From Streptomyces aurantiogriseus (lineage in GTDB: Bacteria; Actinomycetota; Actinomycetes; Streptomycetales; Streptomycetaceae): DNA of 64,000 nt. The notes under the pieces are model-generated. The model was not told the DNA's origin and made no database searches. It was given only the letters and a program-made list of their open reading frames with translations. Numbering within the stretch: position 1 is the stretch's first letter; each line of letters starts with the position of its first letter. The position numbers were made by a program, and so were the translations under genes. The stretch is taken from the NCBI RefSeq assembly GCF_014649375.1, contig NZ_BMSX01000006.1, positions 1 to 64,000 on the forward strand, read 5' to 3'. Below are positions 1 through 8,928 of this stretch, in pieces.

Positions 1-150
1 TTCCTTTGTACTCACCCGAGAGACTCTCTCAGGCTTTCCTCCGGGCGCTTCCCTTCGGTGTTTCCAACTCTACCAGGGTTTTTCCGGCCCCCTGACCACC
101 CTCCCGCAGGCATGCAGAAGATGATCCAGAGATAGGATCTGACAAGTTGG
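1..150 (-). promoter_or_regulatory. rRNA operon leader and promoter region (partial, reading left)
   Basis: Read on the minus strand, the first ~90 bases carry the GTTGGAAACACCGAAGGGAA and GCGCCCGGAGG stretches and end in GGGTGAGTACAAAGGAA, which I recognise as the 5' leader that precedes 16S rRNA in Streptomyces rrn operons. TAGAGT at 67-72 (minus strand) would be a -10 element for one of the tandem rrn promoters. The 16S gene itself would lie left of base 1 and is not visible. The call rests on remembered leader sequence rather than an alignment; it could be checked by extending the contig. Confidence 0.75.
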
Positions 151-247
151 ATGCTGCTCGGTTAAGCGCGCTTGTTTGCGTCGCTCACCCTCAAGCAGGA
201 GTACGACTGTACACGGGGCCCCGGAGCGCGTGCAAATCCCCTAGACT

Positions 248-263
248 GGTGGTCTAGACCACG
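248..263. promoter_or_regulatory. DasR-responsive element (dre) upstream of crr-ptsI
   Basis: A perfect 12-bp palindrome TGGTCTAGACCA (250-261) sits about 115 bp upstream of crr. It matches the core of the dre consensus bound by DasR, the GntR-type repressor that is released by glucosamine-6-phosphate in Streptomyces. DasR control of pts genes is established in S. coelicolor; that this copy works is inferred from sequence identity and position. Confidence 0.85.
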
Positions 264-374
264 GAGGAGCTCTCGTGCGGAACCGGTAGTTCATGTGACA
301 TACCCTGCTGCACAGTGCGTCGTCCGGGGTAGCAGTGACGGCCCATATACATCTCCACCCCTGGGAGGCTTCCC

Positions 375-824
375 ATGACCACCGTGACGTCCCCCCTGGC
401 AGGACGCGCCATCGGACTGGCCTCGGTGCCTGATCCGGTCTTCTCCGGGGCCATGGTCGGCCCGGGGACGGCGATCGACCCGGTGCGTGAGCCTTCCGAG
501 GCTGTCGCACCCGTGGACGGAGTCATCGTCTCCCTCCACCCGCACGCCTTCGTCGTGGTCGACGCCGATGGACATGGCGTGCTCACCCACCTCGGTATCG
601 ACACTGTGCAGCTCAACGGCAAAGGCTTCGAGCTCCTCGTGAACAAGGGCGACACCGTGACGCGCGGACAGGGCATCGTGCGCTGGAATCCGGCCGCTGT
701 CGAAGAGGCCGGCAAGTCCGCGGTGTGCCCGATCGTGGCGCTGGAGGCCACTGCCGACGCACTCGGTGAGCTCCGCGACGACGGCGACGTGAAGACTGGC
801 GACGTTCTCTTTTCCTGGCGCTGA
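375..824 (+). CDS. crr: PTS system EIIA component, Glc family
   Basis: A 149-residue soluble EIIA-Crr protein that passes phosphate from HPr to a membrane EIIBC sugar permease. The whole protein is one EIIA-Glc (PTS_EIIA_1) domain; the segment GVLTHLGIDTV contains the phosphorylated histidine (His72), and the conserved LHPHAF strand contains the second active-site histidine. The ATG is preceded by GGGAGG at good spacing. It is followed by ptsI after 78 bp and the two form the general PTS operon under the upstream dre box. In Streptomyces this EIIA serves N-acetylglucosamine uptake; glucose uptake there is mostly PTS-independent. Confidence 0.95.
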   Translation: MTTVTSPLAGRAIGLASVPDPVFSGAMVGPGTAIDPVREPSEAVAPVDGVIVSLHPHAFVVVDADGHGVLTHLGIDTVQLNGKGFELLVNKGDTVTRGQGIVRWNPAAVEEAGKSAVCPIVALEATADALGELRDDGDVKTGDVLFSWR

Positions 825-902
825 GGCCGAGGCCGTCGTATGACGGCACGTAGGACTACCACCGCGGCGGCGGGACCCGCCGCACTATCGGAGACGGGTG
901 AG

Positions 903-2573
903 ATGGAGACAACGCTGCGAGGCGTCGGCGTGAGCCACGGTGTGGCGATCGGCGAGGTTCGGCACATGGGAACGGCGGTGCTCGAACCGCCCGCCAAGCA
1001 GATCCCGGCGGAGGAGGCGGAGCGTGAACAGGGGCGCGCCCGCAAGGCCGTGGAAGCTGTGGCAGCCGACTTGATTGCGCGCGGCAATCTGGCGGGGGGC
1101 GAAGCCCAGGCGGTGCTGGAGGCGCAGGCCATGATGGCTCAGGATCCTGAGCTGATGGCCGACGTGGACCGGCGCATCGCCGTCGGGAGCACGGCCGAAC
1201 GTGCCGTGTACGACGCATTCGCCGCCTACCGCGAGTTGTTGGCAGGGGCCGGCGAGTATCTCGCTGGTCGCGTGGCTGACCTTGATGATGTGCGGAATCG
1301 TATCGTCGCCCGTCTGCTGGGCGTTCCGATGCCGGGTGTCCCGGACAGCGACGAGCCGTATGTGCTCGTGGCGCGGGACCTGGCGCCGGCCGACACGGCT
1401 CTGCTGGACCCGACGCTGGTGCTCGGGTTCGTCACCGAAGAAGGCGGGCCGACCAGCCACAGCGCGATTCTTGCGCGTGCCCTGGGCGTGCCGGCCGTCG
1501 TGGCGCTGCCGGGTGCCGGTGAGCTCGCCGAGGGGACGATGATCGCCGTCGACGGCAGCACCGGCGAGATCTTCGTGAACCCGAGCGAGGACAAGAAGGC
1601 GCAGCTCGAGGCTGCGGCGGCGGAGCGCAAGGCGGCGCTCTCCGCCTCGACCGGGCCGGGTGCCACCGCCGACGGTCACAAGGTGCCGCTCCTGGCGAAC
1701 GTCGGCGGGCCTGTCGACGTGCCGGCCGCCGTCGAGGCGGGCGCCGAGGGTGTCGGTCTGTTCCGCACCGAGTTTCTCTTCCTCGACGACAGCAAGAACG
1801 CGCCGTCCGAAGAGAAGCAGGTCGAGGCCTATCGGCAGGTGCTCGAGGCGTTCCCCGAGGGGCGGGTCGTCGTGCGCGTGCTGGATGCGGGGGCGGACAA
1901 GCCGCTGGACTTCCTGACCCCGGCGGACGAACCGAACCCGGCCCTGGGCGTGCGTGGTCTGCGGACCTTGCTGGACCACCCCGAGGTCCTGCGCACCCAG
2001 CTGACGGCTCTGGCGAAGGCCGCCGAGGGGCTGCCGGTCTACCTCGAGGTGATGGCCCCGATGGTGGCGGACCGCGCCGACGCCAAGGCGTTCGCGGACG
2101 CGTGCCGTGCGGCGGGACTGCAGGCGAAGTTCGGTGCGATGGTGGAGATCCCGTCGGCTGCGCTGCGGGCCCGTTCGATCCTCCAGGAGGTCGAGTTCCT
2201 GTCGCTGGGGACGAACGATCTCGCCCAGTACACCTTCGCCGCCGACCGTCAGGTGGGTGCGGTGTCCCGTCTGCAGGATCCTTGGCAGCCCGCGCTGCTC
2301 GACCTGGTCGCGCTGTCCGCCGAGGCGGCCAAGGCCGAGGGCAAGAGCTGTGGTGTCTGTGGCGAGGCCGCGTCCGACCCGCTGCTCGCGTGTGTGCTGA
2401 CTGGTCTGGGGGTCACCTCCCTGTCCATGGGTGCGGCATCGATTCCTTATGTACGGGCGACGCTGGCGAAGTACACGTTGGCGCAGTGCGAGCGGGCCGC
2501 TGCGGCCGCGCGTGCGGCCGACAGTGCCGAGGAGGCACGGAACGCTGCGCAGGCCGTGTTGTCCGGTGAGTAG
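903..2573 (+). CDS. ptsI: Phosphoenolpyruvate-protein phosphotransferase (enzyme I)
   Basis: Enzyme I, the first phosphate acceptor from PEP in the PTS, a cytoplasmic dimer that phosphorylates HPr. Order: N-terminal HPr-binding helical domain, swivelling PEP-utilisers mobile domain with the active histidine in GGPTSHSAILAR (His186), and C-terminal TIM barrel with GVGLFRTEFLF and GTNDLAQY. I start at ATG 903 (556 residues, reading METTLRGVGVSHG) because the family begins just before this motif and GGAG lies 10 bp upstream; an in-frame ATG at 840 would add 21 unconserved residues. Transcribed with crr and closed by a strong hairpin. Confidence 0.95.
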   Translation: METTLRGVGVSHGVAIGEVRHMGTAVLEPPAKQIPAEEAEREQGRARKAVEAVAADLIARGNLAGGEAQAVLEAQAMMAQDPELMADVDRRIAVGSTAERAVYDAFAAYRELLAGAGEYLAGRVADLDDVRNRIVARLLGVPMPGVPDSDEPYVLVARDLAPADTALLDPTLVLGFVTEEGGPTSHSAILARALGVPAVVALPGAGELAEGTMIAVDGSTGEIFVNPSEDKKAQLEAAAAERKAALSASTGPGATADGHKVPLLANVGGPVDVPAAVEAGAEGVGLFRTEFLFLDDSKNAPSEEKQVEAYRQVLEAFPEGRVVVRVLDAGADKPLDFLTPADEPNPALGVRGLRTLLDHPEVLRTQLTALAKAAEGLPVYLEVMAPMVADRADAKAFADACRAAGLQAKFGAMVEIPSAALRARSILQEVEFLSLGTNDLAQYTFAADRQVGAVSRLQDPWQPALLDLVALSAEAAKAEGKSCGVCGEAASDPLLACVLTGLGVTSLSMGAASIPYVRATLAKYTLAQCERAAAAARAADSAEEARNAAQAVLSGE

Positions 2574-2602
2574 TCGGAGGACCCTGTCGGTGCTCGGCTG
2601 GT

Positions 2603-2641
2603 GACAAGGGGCGCTCCGCCTTCGGTGGAGCGCCCCTTGTC
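2603..2641. terminator. Bidirectional hairpin terminator after ptsI
   Basis: An 18-bp stem (2603-2620 with 2624-2641, one G-T pair) closed by a UUCG-type loop lies between the convergent ptsI and the hypothetical gene ending at 2648. Streptomyces terminators often lack a U tract, so a hairpin this strong between converging genes is a good candidate for both. Confidence 0.85.
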
Positions 2642-2647
2642 ATGGGG

Positions 2648-3550
2648 TCAGTGGTGATGGCCCGGCATCGGTCCTTCCGGCTTCTCCTGGCCGAGGTCGG
2701 GCGGTTCGCAGTAGTCGACTCCGGCCTCGGGCGGGATGAGGTCTCCGGATACGACGTCGGTGCAGTAGGCGTCGAAGACCTCGCCGGCTGTGAGGGGTTC
2801 GAGTCCGTCGCCGCGCAGCCGCCATCCGTAGATCTGGTCGGGGGCGTCTGGGCTGCTGGTGCGCATGACCATGCCGCCGGGGCTCTGGGTGGCGAGGCCG
2901 AGTGCGAGGACGGTGGTGAATTCGAGGGCTTCGGCCTCGTCGAGTGGAGTGGTGCCGTTGGCCGGCCCATCGGCGTGGAGGACCGCGACGAGGGTTTCGG
3001 GGGTTCCCGTGACGCTGCACACGAGGTGCCGGTTGCCCGGTGGTGCGGTGTCGAGGATGCGGGCGAGGAGAGCGGAGGCGCGTGCGAATGCCGCACGGCC
3101 GAGATCTTCGCCGCAGGTCGTGCAGGCGCCGAGGCGGGCCAGGAGGGTGGCCGCGTACTCCCAGGTCGCCTGCCGGACCGCTTCGTCGACGAGGGCGGGC
3201 ACAAGGTCTGCCAGGGGCTGGCCTTCGTAGGGAATGGTGGGGCCGGTCGTGGCGAGTTCGGCCGTGAAGCGGGTGCGGTGGGCTGGGACGTCGGGGTCGA
3301 GGCCCTTGGCCGCGCAGTACTCGGCGTACTCCTGCGGGTCGAAGAGGGCGACTGTGGTGTGGATGCCCTGGAGAGCGCGTGTCTTGAGGAGGTCCTCGAC
3401 CTGCTGGAGGTAGGTGGCGTGGTCCTCGAAGGTGAAGCTGCGGTAGCGCCGCATGGCACGGAAGTCGTGTTCGTCAGTGAGCAGGCCGATGGTGCCCGCG
3501 ATTTCACGGCGCAGGACGCGTCGCATGGTCTGGTGGTCGGTCTGTGCCAT
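2648..3550 (-). CDS. Conserved hypothetical protein, 300 residues
   Basis: I recognise no catalytic family. The protein is soluble and mostly helical at the N-terminus (MAQTDHQTMRRVLRREIAG), has a single CTTCG pair of cysteines near the middle (about residue 140), and ends in a proline-rich tail with HHH. The coding bias is normal for the window. It converges with ptsI, sharing the terminator at 2603-2641, and lies ~250 bp from the end of the acetoacetyl-CoA synthetase gene on the same strand. Homologues next to crr-ptsI in other Streptomyces would be expected if it is a lineage-specific conserved gene, but nothing in the sequence gives it a job. Confidence 0.8.
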   Translation of the reverse strand: MAQTDHQTMRRVLRREIAGTIGLLTDEHDFRAMRRYRSFTFEDHATYLQQVEDLLKTRALQGIHTTVALFDPQEYAEYCAAKGLDPDVPAHRTRFTAELATTGPTIPYEGQPLADLVPALVDEAVRQATWEYAATLLARLGACTTCGEDLGRAAFARASALLARILDTAPPGNRHLVCSVTGTPETLVAVLHADGPANGTTPLDEAEALEFTTVLALGLATQSPGGMVMRTSSPDAPDQIYGWRLRGDGLEPLTAGEVFDAYCTDVVSGDLIPPEAGVDYCEPPDLGQEKPEGPMPGHHH

Positions 3551-3795
3551 GTTTCCCCCTGTGTGCGCAGTCGATCAATGCTCACTCACAGTAATCTAAA
3601 GCACTGACAACGGGCCGGAGCGTACCGGCCGCGATGCCAGGCGGCGCTGGAAACTCGCAGCTCAGAGCGGTGGTGCAGGAGACGATGGCCACCCGACGGG
3701 GCCGATGGTGATCGTCACGGCGGGTGGTCATTCGGGGTCGTGGGCGTCAGGTCCGAGACCGGCTGGGGCGAGTGAACGGTCTGTGCGCGGGGTGG

Positions 3796-5763
3796 TCAGG
3801 CTCGCTTGCGTGCGAGGTCCTCGTAGAAGTGGAGCAGATCCAGGTTGTCGATGGATCCCGGGTTGACCGCCTTTTCCAGCGGGGTGCCTTGCAGGAGGCG
3901 CTTGACCGGGACCTCGATGCGTTTCCCGGTGAGGGTGTGCGGGACGCCGGGAACCTCGATGATCTCGTCGGGGACGTGGCGCGGGGAGAGCTGTTCGCGG
4001 ATGGTCTGTTTGATCCGGTTGAGGAGGCTCTCGTCGAGGACGACTCCCGGAGCCAGGTGGACGAAGAGGGGCATCCAGTAGCCTCCGTCAGGCTGCTCGA
4101 TGCCGATGACCAGGGACTCCTTGATCTCGGGCAGGCGCTCGACGGCCTCGTAGATGTCGGCCGAGCCCATGCGTACGCCCTGTCGGTTGAGCGTGGAGTC
4201 GGAGCGGCCGTGGATGATGACCGAGCCTCGTGAGGTGACGGTGATCCAGTCGCCATGGCGCCATACGCCGGGGTAGGTGTCGAAGTAGCTGTCGTGGTAG
4301 CGGCTGCCGTCGGGGTCGTTCCAGAAGTAGACCGGCATGGACGGCATGGGGTTGCTGACAACTAGTTCGCCGACCTCGTCGATGACGGGGTGACCGGCCG
4401 GGTCCCAGGACTGCAGGTCGGTGCCGAGGCCGGGTGCCTGGAGTTCGCCGGTGTACACCGGGAGGGTCGGGACGGCTCCGGCGAAGCAGGAGCACACGTC
4501 CGTGCCGCCACTGACCGATGCGATCCACAGGTCGTCGCGGACCTCGTCGTGCAGCCAGCGAAAGCCGTCGGGCGGCAAGGGCGAGCCGGTGGTGGCCACG
4601 CACTGGATCCTGGAGAGGTCGAAGTCGCGCGCCGGGTGGATGTCCGCCTTGCGGCAGGCCATGACGTACGCCGCCGAGGTGCCGTAGAGGGTGGCTCCTG
4701 TGCGTTCGGCGACGCGCCACTGGGCGCCGGTGTCGGGGTAGCCCGGGCTGCCGTCGTAGAGGACGACCGTGGTGCCGGTCAGGAGGCCGGAGACGAGGAA
4801 GTTCCACATCATCCAGCCGGTCGAGGTGTACCAGAAGAAACGATCTTCGGGGCCCAGGTCGCAGTGCAGGCCGAGCTGCTTGAGGTGTTCGACCAGGATG
4901 CCGCCCTGGGACTGGACGATGGCTTTGGGCAGGCCGGTCGTACCCGAGGAGTAGAGCACCCACAGGGGGTGGTCGAAGGGGACCTGTTCGAAGACGGGTT
5001 CTTCGTCTGCGGCCGTGAGGGCCGACCAGTCCAGGGCTCCCTCGGGCGCCTTGGTGCCCAGGAGCGGGATATGGACGACGGCGCGCAGTGTGGGCAGTTC
5101 GCGGCGCAGTTCGGCGACGACGTCACGGCGGTCGTGCTCCTTGCCGCCGTAACGGTAGCCGTCGACGGTGAACAGGACGACGGGCTCGACCTGCTGGAAA
5201 CGGTCGAGGACACTGCGAGCGCCGAAGTCGGGGGCGCAGGAGGTCCACACGCCGCCGACGGCAGCAGTGGCAAGGAGGGCGACGACGGCCTGGGGGACGT
5301 TCGGGAGATAGCCGCTGATCCGGTCTCCCGGGCGGACGCCGAGGCCGCGCAGTTCGGCGGCGAGGGAGCCGACCTGACGGCGCAGCTCGGACCAGGTCAC
5401 TGGGCGCGGCTCATGGGTCTCGTCGACGTACAGGAGAGCCGGTTGGTCCGAGCGGGTGGCGGCGGCGCGCAGGGCGTGCTCGGCGTAGTTCACCGTCGCC
5501 CCGGGGAACCACTGGGCGCCGGGCATGGAGCGGTCGCCGAGCACGCGCGCGTAGGGGCTTGCGAACCGTACGTCGAACCACTCCGTGACGGCTTTCCAGA
5601 ACGTCTCCAGTTCGTCCACGGACCAGCGGTGCAGGGCCGGATAGCCGCCTTCGGCGGGGGCTCCGTGGTGCTCGGCCGCCCAGGATTGGAACCTGGTGAT
5701 CTGGGCCTGGGCGATGCGCTGCGGATCGGGCCGCCAGAGCGGCTCGGGGTTCACGGTCGACAT
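3796..5763 (-). CDS. aacS: Acetoacetyl-CoA synthetase
   Basis: ANL-superfamily ligase that makes acetoacetyl-CoA from acetoacetate, CoA and ATP. The 655 residues fit the acetoacetate-CoA ligase family: an ACAS_N domain, a P-loop YSSGTTGLPKA near residue 270, the GWMMWNF and GGTDVCSCF segments typical of this branch, and the terminal TLTGKRIEVPVKRLL with the catalytic lysine, a known acetylation site in relatives. I start at the ATG at 5763 (MSTVNPEPLWRPD); the open frame continues far upstream only because stops are rare at this GC. Divergent from the GH31 gene. Likely role: ketone body or leucine-derived acetoacetate use. Confidence 0.9.
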   Translation of the reverse strand: MSTVNPEPLWRPDPQRIAQAQITRFQSWAAEHHGAPAEGGYPALHRWSVDELETFWKAVTEWFDVRFASPYARVLGDRSMPGAQWFPGATVNYAEHALRAAATRSDQPALLYVDETHEPRPVTWSELRRQVGSLAAELRGLGVRPGDRISGYLPNVPQAVVALLATAAVGGVWTSCAPDFGARSVLDRFQQVEPVVLFTVDGYRYGGKEHDRRDVVAELRRELPTLRAVVHIPLLGTKAPEGALDWSALTAADEEPVFEQVPFDHPLWVLYSSGTTGLPKAIVQSQGGILVEHLKQLGLHCDLGPEDRFFWYTSTGWMMWNFLVSGLLTGTTVVLYDGSPGYPDTGAQWRVAERTGATLYGTSAAYVMACRKADIHPARDFDLSRIQCVATTGSPLPPDGFRWLHDEVRDDLWIASVSGGTDVCSCFAGAVPTLPVYTGELQAPGLGTDLQSWDPAGHPVIDEVGELVVSNPMPSMPVYFWNDPDGSRYHDSYFDTYPGVWRHGDWITVTSRGSVIIHGRSDSTLNRQGVRMGSADIYEAVERLPEIKESLVIGIEQPDGGYWMPLFVHLAPGVVLDESLLNRIKQTIREQLSPRHVPDEIIEVPGVPHTLTGKRIEVPVKRLLQGTPLEKAVNPGSIDNLDLLHFYEDLARKRA

Positions 5764-5976
5764 GGGGCGGCTCCCGGACTGTGCGCGTCGTGTGCGTCGC
5801 TCGCGCACGTGCTGGGGTGTGCGCGTCACGCGGCTGACACGGACGATGCCATGTGATCGACTTCTACACCAGGGCGTGCCCCACACAGTCCGTGTCGTGA
5901 AGATGTGGTCCCGGCACGGGTGAACGGCAGTTGAACGGCACGCGCGCGGGGGACGGCGAGTGGCAGGGTGGGCAGC

Positions 5977-8355
5977 ATGGACGGTCGTGACCTGGTGCGT
6001 TCGATGAAGGCGGTTGGTTCCGCGGGGGCGGCCCAGCGTTTGCGCACCGTGCGGGCCGCGTGGCGCAGACGGCGCGCCGACGCCGGCGGGCTGCCGGCCA
6101 GGGGCACCGAGCGGGCGCGCGTGCCGGGGCAGGTGCAGGAGGTGGAGCCGGCTCCCGGTGGCGGAACGGTTCGGTTCAGTCGCTCGGAGCTGCGGATCCG
6201 GGTGACCGTCAGCGGGGCCGTGTTCTGGGGCTGGGACGGGGCCGAACCCGAGCCGTCGTACGCGCTGGCCGGGCGCTGCCCCGAGGCGGATCCTCGGGCC
6301 GTGCTGGAGCCGGACAAGGACGGTGGCTGGCGGGTCGTCGCCGAGCGGGTGACGGTCGTGATCTCGCGGCACGGTGCGATCGAGGTGCGCACGCCGGGAG
6401 GGGTGACGCTGCGGCGCGATCTGCCACCGCGATGGTGGGAGCCGCAGCACGGGGGCCCGGGGCGCTGGATGCAGCGGTCGGAGGTGGCGGCGGACGCGCG
6501 GTTCTTCGGGCTCGGCGGGCGGGCGTCCGGGCCGCGTCTGCGTGAGGGGACGTACCGCCTGTGGAACACCGATCCCGGTCACGCGTTCGACCGCGGGGAC
6601 GATCCGCTCTATCTCACGATGCCGGTGCAGCTGGTGGTGGCCGATGCGGCCACGCACCTGGCGTTCCACGACACCTCCTGGGACGGCACGGTGACGTTGC
6701 GGGAGGGCGAGGAGGGGGCCGGCTCGGGGCACGACCGGGCTGGGACGTCCGAGCTGCGGATGGACGGCGGCCCGCTGCGCTGCTGGGTGATGGTGGGCAC
6801 CCCCGCGCGCGTGCTGCTCACTTGGGCCTCGCTCACCGGCGCGCCGGCGCTGCCGCCCGCGTGGGCGCTCGGGCACCATCACGCGCGCTGGGGTTTCGGG
6901 AGCGAGCAGGAGGTGCGGCGCATCGTGGCGGGCTACCAGGAGCGTGGCCTGCCGCTCGACGCGGTCCACCTGGACATCGACCACCTCGACGACCACCAGG
7001 TGTTCACCGTCGACCAGGAGCGCTTTCCCAAGCTGCCGGTGCTCGCCGAGGAGCTGCGGCGGGACGGGATCGGTCTGGTGTCGATCGTCGACCCGGCGGT
7101 GAAGGCAGAGCCGGGCAACGCCGTCTACGACAGCGGGGTCACCGAGGACGCGTTCGTGCGGGACGCCTCCGGACGGCTCGTCGAGGGTGTGGTGTGGCCC
7201 GGTGAGGCGGTCTACCCGGACTTCACGCACGCGCGCGTGCGGCGTTGGTGGGGAGGCCTCTACGCGGAGCGGATCGCGCAGGGGTTCTCGGGTTTCTGGC
7301 ACGACATGAACGAGCCCACGTCGTTCACCGCCTTCGGCGAGTCGACCCTTCCGCGGTCGGCCCGGCACGCTCTGGAGGGGCGAGGCGGCGATCACCGCGA
7401 GGCGCACAACGTCTACGGGCTGTGCATGGCCCAGGCGGGCCACGAGGGGCTGCGGGAGCTGCTGCCCGAGAAGCGCCCGTTCGTCTTCTCCCGCTCCGGC
7501 TGGGCCGGCCTGCAGCGCTACGGCGGCACCTGGTCCGGTGATGTCGCCACGGGCTGGCCCGGGCTGCGGGTGTCCCTGTCGCTGGTCATGGGGCTCGGGC
7601 TGTGCGGGGTGCCGTACTCGGGGCCGGACGTGGGCGGTTACGACGGCAGCCCGTCTCCCGAGCTCTATCTGCGCTGGTTCCAGCTGGGCGCCTACCTGCC
7701 ACTGTTCCGTACACACGCGAGTCTGCGGGCGGGGCGCAGGGAGCCGTGGGAGTTCGGTGCGGAGGTACTGGAGCACGCACGCGTGGCGCTCGTCGAACGG
7801 CGGCGGCTGCTGCCCTACTTCATGACGCTGGCGCATCTGGCCCGGCGGACGGGGGCTCCCTATGTGCGTCCGCTGTGGTGGGGATCACCGGAGGACCGGG
7901 CTCTGCGGGACTGCGAGGACGCCTTCCTGCTGGGTGACTGTCTTCTGGTGGCACCAGTGCTCGATCCGGGCACGGACCGGCGGGCGGTGCAGTTGCCGCG
8001 GGGGCTCTGGTACGACACGGCGACCGGGAAGGCGTACGAAGGCTCGGGGCAGGTGCTCGTCGATGCTCCCTTGGCGCGTATTCCGGTGCTCGCGCGCGCG
8101 GGTGCCGTGATACCGGTGCGTGGGGAGGACGGCAGTCTGGAGCTGGAGGTGTGGGCGCCGGCTCGGGGGCGGACGGGGGGCGGTCTGGTGGTGCAGGACG
8201 CTGGCGATGGCTGGGAGGAGCCCGAGGTCGAGCGGTATGCCGCCCGCTGGGAGGCCGGCCGGGGGGTCGTCGTCGAGCGGGAGGGTGAGGACGGCGTGCG
8301 CGAGCCGTCTCACCCCGTGCGCGTACGCGGGCTCGGCGGGGAGCCTCAGACGTAG
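5977..8355 (+). CDS. Glycoside hydrolase family 31 (alpha-glucosidase type)
   Basis: A 792-residue GH31 retaining glycosidase. An N-terminal mutarotase-like beta domain precedes the (beta/alpha)8 barrel. The nucleophile motif WHDMNEPTSF (Asp443) and the acid/base segment GTWSGDVATGW (Asp522) are both intact, as are HLDIDHLDD and YSGPDVGG; a C-terminal beta domain follows. No signal peptide is evident, so the substrate is probably an imported alpha-glucan or oligosaccharide; specificity cannot be read from sequence. ATG 5977 is preferred; an in-frame GTG lies 9 bp upstream. The 3' end overlaps the convergent Nudix gene by 10 bp. Confidence 0.9.
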   Translation: MDGRDLVRSMKAVGSAGAAQRLRTVRAAWRRRRADAGGLPARGTERARVPGQVQEVEPAPGGGTVRFSRSELRIRVTVSGAVFWGWDGAEPEPSYALAGRCPEADPRAVLEPDKDGGWRVVAERVTVVISRHGAIEVRTPGGVTLRRDLPPRWWEPQHGGPGRWMQRSEVAADARFFGLGGRASGPRLREGTYRLWNTDPGHAFDRGDDPLYLTMPVQLVVADAATHLAFHDTSWDGTVTLREGEEGAGSGHDRAGTSELRMDGGPLRCWVMVGTPARVLLTWASLTGAPALPPAWALGHHHARWGFGSEQEVRRIVAGYQERGLPLDAVHLDIDHLDDHQVFTVDQERFPKLPVLAEELRRDGIGLVSIVDPAVKAEPGNAVYDSGVTEDAFVRDASGRLVEGVVWPGEAVYPDFTHARVRRWWGGLYAERIAQGFSGFWHDMNEPTSFTAFGESTLPRSARHALEGRGGDHREAHNVYGLCMAQAGHEGLRELLPEKRPFVFSRSGWAGLQRYGGTWSGDVATGWPGLRVSLSLVMGLGLCGVPYSGPDVGGYDGSPSPELYLRWFQLGAYLPLFRTHASLRAGRREPWEFGAEVLEHARVALVERRRLLPYFMTLAHLARRTGAPYVRPLWWGSPEDRALRDCEDAFLLGDCLLVAPVLDPGTDRRAVQLPRGLWYDTATGKAYEGSGQVLVDAPLARIPVLARAGAVIPVRGEDGSLELEVWAPARGRTGGGLVVQDAGDGWEEPEVERYAARWEAGRGVVVEREGEDGVREPSHPVRVRGLGGEPQT

Positions 8356-8882
8356 CGGCCCTCGAAGAACGCCCGTGCGGCGAGCGTGTGCAGCGGGAAG
8401 GCCAGCTCCTCCGGCCTGCGCAGGAGGTGCCAACCCTCCGTCTCGTCCGTGGCGGCCGACGTCGGCAGACGATCCGCAGGGCGTTCCGGCAGAAGGCCGA
8501 ACAGGAGGAGATGGCCGTCGGGGGAGCTCATCGCGTCGACGAGGCGTACGTCGCGGCTCGCGGCCTCGATACTCGTCTCCTCCCTGAGTTCGCGGACTAC
8601 GGCCTGCCGCCAGTCCTCTCGGTCGTCGATGTAGCCGCCGGGCAGTGCGATGCCCCCGCGCGCGGGGTCGACGGTGCGGGTGATGACGACCAGGGCGGTG
8701 CCCTTCGTGTCGTACACGGGCTGGAGCGCGATCGCGACCGGTAGCGGGTTGCGGTAGGCCACGGTGGCGCAGGCCGGGCAGGTGCGGGGCCAGCCGGTGA
8801 CGCCCTCCCCGTAGAGCGCTCCACAGCTCGAACAGTGGGAGTCGCGCGCGGAGTTGGAACTGGAGTGCTGAGTTTCGGACAC
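8346..8882 (-). CDS. Nudix hydrolase with N-terminal zinc ribbon
   Basis: A 178-residue protein whose first 45 residues carry a C-x2-C...C-x2-C zinc ribbon (CSSCGALY and CPACATVAY), followed by a Nudix domain. The Nudix box is GGYIDDREDWRQAVVRELRE followed by ETSIE, matching GX5EX7REUXEEXGU except that the usual glycine is serine. The ribbon-plus-Nudix layout is shared with NudC-like and related nucleotide hydrolases, but the short length and loss of the NudC motif make NADH pyrophosphatase unlikely. It starts at GTG 8882. Substrate unknown; convergent with the GH31 gene. Confidence 0.85.
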   Translation of the reverse strand: MSETQHSSSNSARDSHCSSCGALYGEGVTGWPRTCPACATVAYRNPLPVAIALQPVYDTKGTALVVITRTVDPARGGIALPGGYIDDREDWRQAVVRELREETSIEAASRDVRLVDAMSSPDGHLLLFGLLPERPADRLPTSAATDETEGWHLLRRPEELAFPLHTLAARAFFEGRYV

Positions 8883-8928
8883 GCGGCGGACTGTATCCGA
8901 TCATGGGAGGGCGTCGCGCGCGGGCTGT

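Noticed and set aside
5764..7836. Continuation of the acetoacetyl-CoA synthetase frame 691 codons upstream, which could look like a fused protein
   Set aside because: The extension is opposite the GH31 gene, is Arg/Pro/His-rich and unlike any domain; the synthetase has normal family length from ATG 5763.
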